Shown: piece after piece, positions 1-13,227 of the stretch
Numbering within the stretch: the first letter of the stretch is position 1
How the letters are laid out: each line of letters opens with the position of its first letter
From: Pegea sp. RAD2-039
Taxonomy: Eukaryota; Chordata; Thaliacea; Salpida; Salpidae
Length of the DNA stretch: 64,000 nucleotides
Assembly: GCA_034620365.1 (NCBI GenBank)
Contig: JAQGEQ010000281.1
Span: 62,001-126,000, forward strand
Reading direction: 5' to 3'
Program-made: the position numbers and the translations under genes
Notes under the pieces: model-generated
Seen by the model: only the letters and a program-made list of their open reading frames with translations
What the model was told of the DNA's origin: nothing
Databases searched by the model: none

Positions 1-446
1 AAGTTATTGAGCTAGAGTATTACGGGATGACAATTACTTTGGGAAATGTGGTGCTATACTGCTTTCAAACGGTTAAAAATTAAAATTATCCACTGAAACA
101 AACTCTATCAAAAGAATTTACTCATTTTTTCTTCGGTTAGTAAGTTCATAGGTTAATTACAAACTTGCTTATAAACGATTATTTGTTATTAACCTATTAG
201 TTATATTAAAACCTGGTTGAAAGTAGAGTTCGATTGTTTTTAATGAACTACTAACTTTGTTATTGGTGTTTTTTCAGAGGAGAAAGTAGAGTTTTGAGTA
301 AAAAATGAGGCTAAACATTTGGTACAAACTATCGTTGTAAGTTGTTTAAAGTTTTCAAAACTTTGCAATAATTAACTAGCTGGATTCTGTTTATCTTATC
401 CATTAATAAGGTTTATTTAAACTAATCGTTTGTACTTATTCGAAAT

Positions 447-667
447 AGTGTATTATTTACTTTTCTTCTACTATTTTAATGTTGCAAAATACTAAATGAA
501 AAGTTTTAAATAAGCTTAACTTGTCTCACATAATATTATGCTAAATTGTGTTTAATGGTGTATTATTGGCTTCTCTTAAACTCTTTTAATGTTGCAAAGT
601 ACTAAATGAAAAACTACTTCAACAACTTGACGTTTCTTACACAATATCAGGCTAAATTGTGTTTAGT
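447..667. repeat. Internal direct duplication of about 110 bp in unit A1
   Basis: The segment 447-556 (GTGTATTATT... through ATGTTGCAAA, TACTAAATGAAAA and CTAAATTGTGTTTA) is repeated with substitutions at 557-667. Unit 2 has only one copy, which explains most of the shift of its ORF relative to unit 1. Confidence 0.75.
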
Positions 668-1348
668 GTTGTTTAAACCCACTTTCAATTGTATTTACGT
701 TTTCACAACAAACATGCTAATTAAGACTTCTAGAAAAACTTTAATCAGGTTTCCTTTAAAAGTTGAAGTCTACATAACGTTTGCAGTTAAAGTAGTAGTT
801 AAAGAGTTTATTTTGATCATTTTTTATTTATGTAAAGTTTAGTTAGCTTTAAATCTTTGTTAGAAATTAGAACCGCTGTTGACATCATTTAAAAGTAAAT
901 GAGAAGTTGAATAAATTTATTGTATTTAATTTGAATAAGTTTAAAACAAGTTAGCTCTAAATAAATTCAGAATCAAAAACGATTAACTAGTTAAAGTTTC
1001 TTATAAAATAGATGGCATTTCTTAATTTCAGTTTTTATACTTTATATCGTTCTTATGAAAATCAAATTAGTAATGATGCTTTAACAAGTGAAACCAAAAT
1101 TGATGCCTCAAGGTTAATTGTCTGCTTAAAGTAGTCAAAAAAAATTATTGGTAACATTAGTCTTCGACTCATTTCAATGGTTCAACAATGAACGTTACAA
1201 GGATGTAAATAAAAAAGTTGTCGAATAAACAGAAGAAACTCAAGTTTAAATTGAAACTGGCTCAATGTCAGTCAGAATGTTTGTCACCTTTCAATTTAAA
1301 GTTCTTAAGAGATAATTAAAAACTATTCGGTTTGCAATTTGAACTTAC

Positions 1349-1382
1349 CAAGAAAAGAGAAAGTTTCTCTCAACTGAAATCA
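1349..1382 (-). other. Candidate 34-nt exon, unit A1
   Basis: Read on the minus strand, a pyrimidine-rich tract ending in CTCTTTCCACTACAG is followed by 34 nt and then GTAAGTTC at 1,341-1,348. This is the first of three aligned copies. Compared with units 2 and 3 it has lost two bases next to the donor, so it would break phase. The meaning of the encoded peptide is unknown. Confidence 0.3.
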
Positions 1383-4082
1383 CTGTAGTGGAAAGAGACG
1401 ATGACAACAAATAAGAAGGTAATACAAGTTTAAAAAAAGAGAAGTTAAGATTAAGGAGAAATATTCATGATTTTCTGTTAGTAGGTTATATAAAATGTTG
1501 TATTGAATTATCAATGAAAACCTTGCAAATAAAATTCAAACGTTAAAATGGAAAGACACTTAAAGGATTATGATTTTCTGTTTTATTAATCTAGTAAAGT
1601 TGATTCATAATTTATTCAACTTATATTTTTTTTATTCTGTTAAGTAAAAGGTCAGTTTTCATTCAAAGTTTTTTTTTCTTTAATAGATAAATAACACCAA
1701 TTGTTTTAAGATTTAACTAAAAAATATAGGTTTCCTTGATATGAAAATTTCTAACAATTGTAAGACGAAACTAAGCTGGAAATAGAAATCGTTAGAGAAC
1801 AAGTTATAAACGATTAACATGTTGTTATAACCTTTGTGATACAAGTAGCTGACATCTATTATAACAATTTAATTCGTTTAAACTATCATTCCAGCAAGAG
1901 AATGTAACAATTTTTATAAAACTTTAAGTAAAAATGTATTTCCTGACGCGAAAACTGACTTCAGAAATAATTCCAAAAAGCACTAAATAAAAAATTGGTT
2001 AATTTTCCTTTAAATATCTTATTTTAAATTAAAAAGTTATATTTAGATAAAAAGTATTTACTCATTAGTAAAGCTGTCCGAAATTAATATTTTATTGTTT
2101 TCAAAACTTGCTGATTATAAGGTTTTATTTCAATCTAATTGCCATTGGCCGAAAAATCTTTGTTAAGTTGTAAACTTTAACCAATTTTCTTTCAGTTTTA
2201 GAAATATTTTTGTGAAAAGGTCGTTGATTAACTTACTTCGTTTACAACTTTTGATTTAATGAAAGAATAAATCCTATTCAAACTTTAAAAGTGTTTAGAT
2301 TGATTCAAATGTGGCTAAGCCTTTGCTTTTCGATTTGATAAAATGTATGCTGCATCATAGAATAATCAGTACGTGATTTGTTGAATAAACCAAAACTAGA
2401 ACCCGAAAATGAGCAAAGAGGTTTTATCTTAATTGTATGTTCTGAGTAAAATTTCTGAAGACTTTTGTAGGGTTTTTTACATTAAAGCCAATGAAAGAAT
2501 TTTACATTTTACTGATACAATTGAACATTTTGCAAGATTTGTAAAGTGTAACTTTAAGTTCAAAATAGCTTCCGAAATAAAATGTTTTTACTAAACATAT
2601 GAAAAGAATCCTTCGAAAATATTTGAATTTGTTTCATTGTATAAATAATAATAACGAGTGGCTTTGAAACATATTTATCTTTTGAAAAATTATCTTTGTC
2701 AAACAACTAAAGAGAAATCACATTTCAGATATTTAAGAGATCGTCATAAACATACTTTAGTAAAGTTTTATTATTTTAATGAAGAACCTATAGATTCAAG
2801 TATTTTGTAAAATATTTTGTTGATGTATTTTCAGAATTAATTAAAGCTTCTTTTTCACAAATTTTTAGATTTCAACAATCCAATTTGTTTGCAGATGTCT
2901 TTGTTTATAAGACTAACCCAAAATTTAAGTTATTGAGCTAGAGTATTACAGGATGACAATTACTTTGGGAAATGTGGTGCTATACTGCTTTCAAACGGTT
3001 AAAATTTAAAAATTTTCCTAGAAACAATTCGTCGATAAAAGAATTTACTCATAGTTTCTTCAGATAGTAAGTTCATAAGTTAATTACAAACTGGCTTACA
3101 AACGATTATTTATTATTAACTTATTAGTAATATAAAAACATTGTTGAAAGTAGAATTTGATTGTTTTAAAAAACTAAAAACTTTGTTACTGGTGATTTTT
3201 CAAAGGAGGAAGTAGAGTTTTGAGTAAAAAATCTGTAAACATCTGGTACAAACTATCATAGTAAGTTTTTTAAAATTTTCAAAACTTTGCAATAAAAAAA
3301 CAAGCTGCATTCTGTTTGTCTTATCCATTAAGAAGGTTTATTTAAACTAGTTATTTGTACTTTTTTGAAATAGTGTATTATTGGCTTCTCTTAAACTCTT
3401 TTAATGTTGCAAAGTACTAAATGAAAAACTACATCAACAACTTGACGTTTCTTACACAATATCAGGCTAAATCGTGTTTAGTGTTGTTTAAACCCACTTT
3501 CAATTGTATTTACGTTTTCACAATAAACATGCTAATTAAGACTTCTAGAAAAACTTTAATCAGGTTTCCTTTAAAAGTTGAAGTCTACATAACGTTTGCA
3601 GTTAAAGTAGTAGTTAAAGAGTTTATTTTGATCATTTTTTATTTATGTAAAGTTTAGTTAGGTTTAAATCTTTGTTAGAAATTGGAACCGCTGTTAACAT
3701 CATTTAAAACTAAATGAGAAGTTGAATAAATTTAAAAGAAGTTAGCTCTAAATAAATTCAGAATCAAAAACGATTAACTAGTTAAAGTTTCTTAAGAAAT
3801 AGACGGGTTGAGGCATTCCTTACTTGCATCTTTTGTACTTTATATCGTTCTTATAAAAATCAAATTATTAATGATGCTTTAACAAGTGAAAACAAAATTG
3901 ATGCCTCAAGGTTAATTGTGTGCTGAAAGTAGTTCAAAGCATTGTTGGTAACCTTAATCTTTGATTCACTTCAAATGTTCAACAATGAACGTTAAAATGA
4001 TGTAAATAAAAAAGTTGTCGTTAAAATGCTAAGGAGTTAATTATTTCGTTAAAAGTAATTCGTTTTTTCATTTTGAACTTAC

Positions 4083-4118
4083 TTGTAGAAAAGAGAAAGT
4101 TTCTCTCAACTGAAATCA
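4083..4118 (-). other. Candidate 36-nt exon, unit A2
   Basis: Same layout as in unit A1. The acceptor CTCTTTCCACTACAG is identical, the exon is 36 nt, and the donor GTAAGTTC lies at 4,075-4,082. A length divisible by three would let tandem copies be added or skipped without a frameshift. One frame reads ISVERNFLFST-like. The block is far better conserved between units than its surroundings. Confidence 0.35.
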
Positions 4119-7015
4119 CTGTAGTGGAAAGAGACGATGACAACAAATAAGAAGGTAATATAAATTCAAAAAAGGAGAAGTCAAGATTAAGGAGAAATAA
4201 TCATGATTTTCTGTAAGTACGTTATATAATATGTTGTAGTGAATTATCAATGAAAACTTTGCAAATAAATATCGGAAACAAGGGACTCAAACTATTAATT
4301 TTTTTAATTTTTGATATTCTATTTAACTTGACTCAAAATTTATTCAATTTTGTTTTTTCTCTTCAGTAAAATAAAAGCCAATACTGATTCAAAGTTCTCT
4401 TTCTTTAACTGATAAATAACACCAATTATTTTAATATTTAACTGAAAAGATACAGTTTTCTAAAACCAAAATTTCTAATAATTGTAAGACTGACAAAAAT
4501 TAACATGTTGTTTTCACATTTGTGATACAAATAGCTGACATACATCAGAACAGTTTGATTTCTTTTAATTATCATTCTAACAAGAGAATGTAATAATGTT
4601 TATAAAGCTTAAAGTAAAAAATTATTTCCTGACGTTAAAACTGGATTCAGAAATGATTATATTCTTTTATTTATTCCAAAAATTTTTGAAATTATTATTT
4701 CAAGGTTGTAGTTCAAGAAAGACTTTTGTGAAAAGATTGTTGTTTAATTTGTTTCACCTAAAACTTTTGATTTAATGAAAGATTAAATCCTATTCAAGCT
4801 TTTAAAGTTTTTCGATTGATTCAAAATTTGTTAAACCTTTTCTTTTCGAGTTGATAAAATGTATGTTGCATCATACATTTATAAACAGAATAATCAGTAT
4901 GTGATTTGTTGAATAAACCAAAACTAGTACTCGAAAATGAGCAAACAAGTTTAAGCTTGATCGTATGGTCTGAATACAATTTCTGAATGTGCTTATAGGG
5001 ATTTTGTAGATTAAATAATAGCAATTTTACTTTTTACGAAACTTTTGAAAGTAATCCTTTACAAATATTAAAAAAAATCAACTAATAAAGTAATAAGGAA
5101 TTGGTTCGAAACATTTTCTATCCTTTGAAAAATTATATTCGTCAAACAACTAAAGAGAAATAACATTTTAAATATTTAGGAATTCTTAAACAACACATTT
5201 TGATAAAGTCATTTTGGTTTTAATGATTAACTTGTAGGTTCAAGTATTAAGTAAAAGATTTCGTATGTTTTTCAAATTGATTAAGGTTTCTGTTTACCAA
5301 ATTATTAGATTTCAACAATCCACCTTGTTTATAGATGTCTTTGTTTATAAGACTACTTCAAAATTCTTGTTACTGATCTAGAGTATTACAAGATGACAAT
5401 TACTCTGTGAAATGTGATGCTATACTGCTTTCAAACGGTCAAAAATTAAAATAATTCGTAGAAGCAAATTTTGCCGAAAAATTTATTCGTTAAGTAAATT
5501 CATAAGTAAATCACATGTGGCTTAATACCATTTTTTGTTACCTGATATTATACTAAAATCTGCTTGAAAGTAGAGTGTTGCAAACTTTTTTATTGGTGTT
5601 TTTTTAGAGGAGGTAATAGAGTTAGTAGAAAAAATATGATTGAAGCTAAACATTTGGTACAAGTTATCATAGTAAGCTTCCTGAATCTTGTAGAACAAAA
5701 GTGCAATAAATAATAGCCTATATAAAACCTTTAGTTTGCTTTATAGGCTAAGAAGGTTTAGTTAAAGTAATTGTTTGTATTTATACGACATATTGCCTTA
5801 ATTTCTTTTACTATTTTTAAGTTACCAAGTGCTAAATCAGATTTTACATCAACAGCCAAACCTGTAACTATAAAATATTAGTTTATATTCTCTTGACGTT
5901 TTTTAAACTCTCAATATTTTTTTTCAATAGATTTTTCGGCTGATTCACGTTTTCACTATAAGCATACTTTAAGAGAAACTTCACTATAGAAAAAGGAATA
6001 AAATTAAAAGTCGACTTATCAAATATTTGGATTTGGATTACAATTGAGCTTCTTTTTATTAATTAAAAAGGCTTAATACAGTTTGAAGAAACAAAGTATG
6101 CAATTTAGGAAACTATTAAATAATGAGATATTTTTTAGACTTCTAAATTTTGCTGTTGGTGTTTTTTAGAGGAGGAAAAGTTGTTAGAAAAAAAGAAGCC
6201 AAACATCTGCTACAAGCTATTTAAGTTAGTTTTCGATTCTTGTCGAAAAAATTGCAATAAATAAAAGATAAAACCGTCTGTTTGCCTTTTCGACCACGAT
6301 GGTAAGTAAATCTAATATTTTGTGTTTCTATCAAATATTTCATTACTTACTTTTATTCTTTTATTCTTATGTTACTAAAGAGTATTTATAAAAATTGCAT
6401 CAACAGTTTAATTCGTGTTTCATATAATATCAGGCTACATAATTCATAGTGTTTCTAAACCCACTTTCAATAGTTTTTAAGCTGTAGTCAAATTTTTATA
6501 AAAAAAATATGCCAACTAGTACTTTAAAAGTTTTCTTCAAAAGGTTTCTGTAAGAAATTGAAATCTAAATAACATCTCAAGCAAAAGGAACAACTGTAAA
6601 AGAAGCTAACAAATAAGCCGACTAATAAATTTTAAACCTAACACCATTAACTGGTAATAGTTTCGTTAATAATAGACATCTTAAAAGATTTCTTAATTTT
6701 ATTTTCTCTACTTTATCTCGCTCTTACAAAAATCAAATTACTAATAATTTTTGAAGAAGTGAAACCAAAATTGATGCCTTAAGGTTAATTGTCTGCTGAA
6801 AGTAGTCGTAATCATTGTTTTTAATCTTACATTTCGGCTCACTAAGACTTATCAATAATTAAGAGTTAAAATGAAAAGATTGTCTTTCAAGGGGAATGAA
6901 GAATCTCAAGTTTAAACCAAAACTTGCTTTTTTCAACTAGATTTTTTTTTTCAATTTTCAATTAAGTATTTTCAAAAGTTATTTAAACTTCATTTGCTAT
7001 TTTATTTGAACTTAC

Positions 7016-7051
7016 CTGTAGATATGATAACGTCTCGCTCAACTGAAATCA
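7016..7051 (-). other. Candidate 36-nt exon, unit A3
   Basis: The minus-strand acceptor CTACAG and the donor GTAAGTTC (7,008-7,015) are both kept, and the length is 36 nt as in unit A2, although flanking sequence has diverged considerably. One frame reads ISVERDVIIST. Unit A4 (near 9,245-9,300) has lost the donor. The alternative is an ordinary conserved patch of a repeat with chance splice-like ends. Confidence 0.35.
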
Positions 7052-10000
7052 CTGTAGTGGAAAGAGACGAAGACAACAAATAAGAAGGTAATACAAGTTT
7101 AAAAAAGGAGAAGTTTAAATTAAAAGGAAATGTTTGTTACATTTTCTTTACGTTTTATAATTTGTTGTAGTGAATTATCAATAAAATTATTTGAAAAAAG
7201 TCATTGAAGATATTCAGTTTTTTAATTTTTTATTTTCAGTAAACTTGACTTAAATTTCATTCAATTTTTTATTTTTATCTTTTATTTAAATTTTATTTTT
7301 CTCTCTTCTATAAAATTAAAAGCTAATGCTAACTCAAAGCTTTTTTTCTTTTAACTGATAAACAACTTTTTGTTTCATTCCTTAAATGAAGAAATAATAC
7401 TTTTCCATTTCTAAAATTCCAAAGTTGAAACTGAAAATAAAAGTCAGGAAACAATAAACTATAAGAAGATTAACATTTGTTTACCAACTTTCTATCAAAA
7501 TAAGTCAGTTCTATCATAACAGTTTAGTTCCTTTAAACTATCATTACAGGAAAATAGTGAAATAATTTTTATAAAACTTTCTGTTAAACCTTTGCTAGAT
7601 TGCTGCATCATTTACATGAATCATATATATGCATCATATATGCTGCATCACAGAAATATCAGTACGTGATTCGTTGAATAAATGATACAACTACAATACT
7701 ACAATACTACAACTCGAAAATGAGCAAACAAGTTTTATCTTAATTGTAGGTTCTGAAAAAAGTTTCTCAAGACTTTTGTAGGACTTTTTTAGATTAAGTA
7801 ATTGAAGCAATTTTACTTTTAAAACGTATTACTTTATTTAATAGTTTATTTAAATATTTGCTTAAAACCTATGAAAGTAATCCTTCACAACTATTAAAAA
7901 TTGTTCAATTTATAAATAAAATAAGGAATTGCTTTTAACTTTGTTAAACAATTAAATAGAAATCACATTTCAATATTTAAAATTTCTATGAATAAAACAT
8001 TTTAGTAAAATTTTCGTGCTTTTAATGAATCACCTGAAGATCTAAGTAGTATGTAAAAGAGTTTTTATCATTTTTTAAAATTGATTAAAGTCACTTTTTT
8101 GCAGAATTTATTAGATTTCAACAATCCAGTTTGTTTAAAGATGCCTTTGTCTTTAAAACTACCTCACAATTCATGTTACTGAGCTAAAGTTGTACGGGAT
8201 GACAATTACTTTGTGAAATGTGGTGCTATACTGCTTTCAAGCGGTTAAAAATTAAAATAATCCCCTGAAACAGACTGAATAACAAAATAATTTATTAATT
8301 TTTTCTTCGGTGAGTAAGTTCATAAGTTAATTACTAACTTAATCATAAACAGCCTAACGTGTGTATACAGAATTTAGAAAAATTGTCTTTAACGTTTTTA
8401 AACCGACATAAAATAGTTCGTTGTAAAATTCTGCCTAATAATTTATGTTTTCACAATAAATATGCTACGTGAAAATTCAAGAGAAAAGTGCACTGGATTT
8501 TGTTTAAAGTTCAACTTTACATAATCTAAATAACATGACTAGCAAAAGTAATTAGAAAAGTACTTAAAATTAACCTAACAAATAAGCCTGCTGATTTAAC
8601 TATTTGGATATTTATTAGATTTTCTTATAATGATCAAAAAGGTTTAAAATATTTTGAGGAAACAAAATATGCTACTTAGAAAGCTATCAAATAATGAGAG
8701 AATTTTAGAAAACCTTCAATCACTTAAAGTTTAGAGTCTTTTTAAAAATAGTTGTAATTAGTCAAGAGTTTAATTTGATTTTATTATATAATTTTCTATG
8801 TAAAATTTAGTTAGGTTTAAATCTTAGCTAATATCAAGGTTTGACATCATTTAAAACCAAACGAGAAGTTGAATAAGCTTAAAAATATAGTTTTAAATAA
8901 GTTTTTATTTTTAACCTATCAATTAGTTTACCCCTTTACTGACAAACGTGTTAAGGTTTTTTTTAATTCATATTCTCTACTGTAACTCGCTCTTAAAAAG
9001 AGAAACAATGTATATTTTGAACAGATGAATAAGGTTAATTGTGATGAAAGTTTGCATTTTTATATTTCGGCTGATTAAAGCATTTTAACAATGAAAGCGT
9101 AAAATGATGAAACATGTAAAAATAAGTGTCTTTAAAATGAAAAGCAGAAACTCAAGTTCAGATAAAAACTTGCTTTTTGAAATAGATTATTTTCATTTTT
9201 CATTTAAGTGTTTTTAGAAGGTATTTAAATTTGATTTGAACTTAAAAAAAGAAAAGAGAAAGTTTTGATGAAATTAATGTATCGAATTAGATTATGACAA
9301 CAAATAAGAAAATAATTAAAATAAGCTTAAACTAAGGAGAAAATTGTGATTTATTTAAATTAAATATTTTGTTGTGGCAAGTAATACATCGAATTTGCAA
9401 ATAAGATGCGGTTAAAAAAGGCTTTGTTTTTTAATTTATGATATTACCGCAAATTTGTTTAATAGTTAAGATAAATAATCTTCACAGTAAAATAAATTTG
9501 AAACTGTTGTCCACTCATGTAAAAATAATTTGTAAAATTTGCGTTTTCAGATACCTCATAATAGAATGGTAACAAAGTTTTCAAAATTGTTCATTTACAA
9601 TTACAGAGAACACAGATTCATCTTTTCTGTTTTACAGACAAAAAGGTCTATTAGTAAATAGAAAACTGGTAATTACATTATTATTTATTTTAAACCTATT
9701 ATTAACACAAATACCTAATTCCATCTAAAAGTGCCATTAACTAATAAAAAGAAATTATGCAATTAATCATTATAGTAGCCCGTTTAAGTTGATTGTGATT
9801 TGTTTTTCTACATCATATGCTCAAACAATTTTTTGTCGCTAGCCGAAAGAATAACTATATTGATATATATAGGAAGTTTATGAAAATTTATGGTTGCGTT
9901 ATTAAAATTATGAATGACAACGTTTAATACTAAAAAATGATTACTAAAGGTAATTTACTAAAGATAAATAAATGTGTTTACTAAATGCAAAACTCATCAA

Positions 10001-10287
10001 TCACAAAATCTATTCCTAAAACAAGGAAGCTTATTTTACTTTTAATTTAAAAACTAAATAATTACTTAGTTAATTTATTTATATCAATAAAAGCGAAGGA
10101 GGGTGCCTGAAGAGAGCACTTCCCGCTAACATATATTTTCACAAATAATATCAACTAATTTAGAAATAAGGAATAAAAAGGTCTAACACATGGTATTTCA
10201 GTAGTCCTCAAAGCATATAAGATTGAATAATTAAATAGGATGTTAATAATATAGTAACTGGAAAAATCACAAGTGTTCGCAAAAGAT

Positions 10288-11230
10288 TTATTTATAACTT
10301 CTTATTTTTTCTTTGGACAACGCGAGTGATTGATATATGACAGTGTCTGATGTCAGATGGCTCCAATTACTAATTGTATAGTATAAGAAAAGCATTTGCT
10401 CTGAGTAACCTACCAAGTGATATGGGTTTATCAACATGTAATGGGTGTGGTATGAGCTGATATAAGCTGAGAGTAAGACTAATGGAAAATAAATCATTGA
10501 ATTTAATGTCAATTAAATTGTGGATAATTTAAAAAGTATGAAAGAAGTCATATCTAATCCATCATGTTTTTTAACTGTCTAAAGTGAAGAAGCTGAGACG
10601 TTGTTTATAACTATCGTATTTAATGTTAAGTTTCCTGCAAACCAATGTCGTAAATGTTGCCTTAACAGATTCGATATTTTTGATATTACTGACTTGTTAT
10701 GGCATCCATGCACTGACATCACATTCAAAATTAGACATACGTACAATTTGAAAAGACTGTTGAGACATTATAGATCCTTAGAGTTTAAAGTGATTTAATA
10801 AAGTAGACGAAGTTGCTTGATTTTGCAAAGATTTTGGAAACATAAACATAAGATTTAAAGTCATATGATAGGGTAATGCCAAGGTCTAGGACCGAACGTA
10901 TTCAAATTAAATCCGTTGATGGAATATTGATTTAAAGAATTTTTGCTGGCTTACGGCAGAAAGTTACAAGTTCAGCATTTGTAAGCTAGGTTCAGAGCTG
11001 CCAATTCGTAGATCAGTTTTCTACAGTGTGTGGTATAGTTTGAAGTTTTGAAGAATATATATAATAGAATATGAAAATTTTGAATTTAAACACTATTAGT
11101 TTTCACCAAGAAAAATAAAATAAACTAAGGTAGAAGTTTCTAGGAATCTTTTTTATTGGTAGAAATTAAAAAAAGACAATTTAGTATAAGCACGTGGGTT
11201 GTAGGGAACTAGCTTTAAACTTGATATTTA
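10288..11230 (-). mobile_element. LINE reverse-transcriptase remnant, copy 1
   Basis: The minus strand carries broken pieces of a non-LTR retrotransposon ORF2, in the right order from high to low coordinate: SVLDLGITLSYDFKS (the block after the active site, typical of CR1/L2/Jockey-like elements), then DVSAWMP, KLNIKYDSYKQRL, DKPISLGRL and SNWSHLTSDTVI near 10,370. The last piece corresponds to the WNxLPxxVV signature near the ORF2 C-terminus. Stops and frameshifts are frequent. The YADD box is missing: sequence at 11,040-11,100 is deleted relative to the other copies. This copy and copy 5 form one subtype. The exact clade cannot be assigned by eye. Confidence 0.7.
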
Positions 11231-11939
11231 TAGTAAAATTTAAACTACGGAAATTATTTAATGAGCATTTTTATACATAAATTAGTCTTTTATTACTTAA
11301 AATTTGGATACAAGAGCTAATTGACCTTTTATTTTCATCTTATCTCAAGGTTATTTTGTAATAAATTAAAAATTATATAAGGTTTAGCTTTATAATAATT
11401 AAACTTACTTTTTATTTAACTATTTAAATATTTTAATTTTTTACTTTTGTTTAAATGTGTAAATTAAATTTTTGATATAAAATATTAGATTTAGTAATGT
11501 TTTGCTTGGTATTAATCTTATTAGAAGATTGTATTAACAACATACTAACAACAATACTAACAACATATTAAATAATAAGTACTATTAAATTTTATTAGAA
11601 ATAGGATTAATATTGAAGGACTAATGATAAATACTATAAAACTTATTGTCTTATTGAAAATTTATTTTAATTTTTTAAACAATTATTTATTATTTTTATA
11701 ATGATCATATATTATGTTACTAATTTATAATGTTAAACTATAATAATACTATTCATTCTTATTGTAAACATTAATTAAACTATTGTTACAGAATCTTAAA
11801 GAAATGATCCAGTGTAGTTCCTACAAGACCAATATTTCAAATTTTTTAATCAATTGGAATTACTAAAGTTTACATATTTAAAGTAATCATAATTTCAACT
11901 CATGTCAAAATTTTTGTAAATATTTTTTACTTTATAGGA

Positions 11940-12092
11940 AGCAATTAACTTGTAGGATTTTGAAAGAAAAGTCATCATTGGACTTGAACTCTCTCCCAGG
12001 TAACTTTTCTATTACCTAAGCCTTGGATCAAAAAAGAAGCAGATCACTCAGATGAAGCCCAACCTCAACAAGAATTTTTTAAATTTCTGGAG
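11940..12092 (+). pseudogene. Exon remnant 'PWIKKEADHSDE', X-type unit 1
   Basis: The frame at about 12,020-12,092 reads PWIKKEADHSDEAQPQQE followed by FFKFLE and a GTTAGT donor at 12,093. Just upstream another frame reads DFERKVIIGLELSP. Charge and composition look coding, and the same exon appears in diverged form in five Y-type units (EPWITNGASFSGEAQ...). I do not recognise the protein. It lies between LINE copy 1 and kinase remnant 1 and may be the N-terminal exon of the kinase gene, but nothing proves the link. This copy has the most protein-like sequence of the family. Confidence 0.45.
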
Positions 12093-12746
12093 GTTAGTTG
12101 TAAAATATTGCTATAAAAATCAGCCAACTCTTTGTCAAATAAAGTTTGACCACTTTAACTAACAAGGGTTTCTTTAAGTTGCTGTTTTACTATATACTCT
12201 TATACTCACACTACTAGCAAATTTGAATTAATATTTTATTCTGAAAATTTTTGAAACTACAGAAATATTTGAAATGCCATTTCGGAGAGATAAAAAAACT
12301 ATGATCAAAACACCTTTTTTCAAATTTTGAGAAATATTTAAATATCTCATGAAAAGCTAACAGAGTCGATTAATCAACATGATAGGTAAATGTAATTGAC
12401 GGTCAAAACTCAAACGAAGCAAATAACTTACTTAAGGTTGTTGTTATGACAACGTACAATTATTAGAAACTACTAAAAGTGTAGTTAAAGAGCCACTAAT
12501 TTTGACTTAAATTTGACTCGATAGTTCATTAGATTCCTATTAGAAATTTTGTATATATGATCAATCCTCATACTAATTGAAAGTAAATAGAAGAAACTTT
12601 TGAACAGCAGCTCTGCAAATTTATATTAAGTTGTGGATTAGAATAATTCCTTTTTCCTATCCTAATCTTTGACTTTACTAATAATTAGACATTTATTTCG
12701 CAAAATCATGAAAGATTTTTTTTGACCTTTATTAATCTCTTAAATT

Positions 12747-12977
12747 TCAAATTTTAAAAGATTTGCCAACAAAAGATTTTTTCTTAAACTTCCAACTGTT
12801 GATTTCTTTATAATACAAATGTTCTTCAGTAGTCTCACTTGATGATTCAGTAATGAATTCATTCTTGCTAGCAAGTGATTGGTTGTTGGCGGGTGCAGCG
12901 GTGTAGATGTCCTCTGACGTAGAAATTCTCCATAAAAAGAAATTAAAAAAAAATTCAAAAACTGATCTTTTAGTCAA
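12747..12977 (-). pseudogene. Unknown S/T-rich 76-codon ORF, X-type unit 1
   Basis: Minus-strand ORF with a hydrophobic start (VFEFFFNFFLWRI, about residues 6-18) followed by a polar Ser/Thr/Glu-rich part (ESSSETTEEHLYY) and a basic tail ending KSFKI. Composition is more protein-like than in the overlapping 72-codon ORF. The duplicate at 37,445 keeps the polar part but has a one-base frameshift in the A-rich run after the start. I counted about four replacement and one silent change between the two, which argues against selection. No family is recognised, and it may be chance. Confidence 0.25.
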
Positions 12978-13227
12978 CTTCTAAGATCTTGAGAGTGATA
13001 TTTGACAAATATCTACAAATGCTGAAGACGTTTATTATAATCGACTGCACTCTGCAACAAATAATCTCATCACTTGCATATGAACTAGTTTCTGATGATC
13101 AAAATGTTTCAAACACTCGTTATTATTTTATGGGCAAACTAAACTAGTTAAGTACATACTTGTACGTTACAATTTGCTTCAAAAATTTAGAATCATCATA
13201 ATCGCACTTCAGTCGTCTGACTACTAA

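Larger units (their letters stand above)
1..9520. repeat. Tandem array A, four diverged units of 2.4-2.9 kb
   Basis: The opening segment (a block about the CTAGAGTATTAC / GATGACAATTACT region and the run to TGCTTTCAAACGGTT) recurs at 2,927, about 5,367 and about 8,173, giving units of 2,926, about 2,440 and about 2,806 bp plus a partial fourth unit that fades near 9,500. Units 1 and 2 are the most alike; 3 and 4 have many substitutions and indels. The 78-codon ORFs at 606-842 and 3,421-3,657 are the same repeat position in units 1 and 2. The matching sequence in unit 3 (about 6,390-6,500) is broken, so I do not treat them as genes. No transposase, reverse transcriptase or LTR was recognised. 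The array shares nothing obvious with the rest of the window. Confidence 0.9.

Noticed and set aside
606..842. 78-codon ORF in array A, repeated at 3,421-3,657
   Set aside because: Only the two most similar units keep it; units 3 and 4 are broken and the composition is that of the repeat.
10601..10798. Plus-strand 65-codon ORF (and 35,157-35,381; 58,553-58,738)
   Set aside because: These are complements of the minus-strand LINE reverse-transcriptase remnant.
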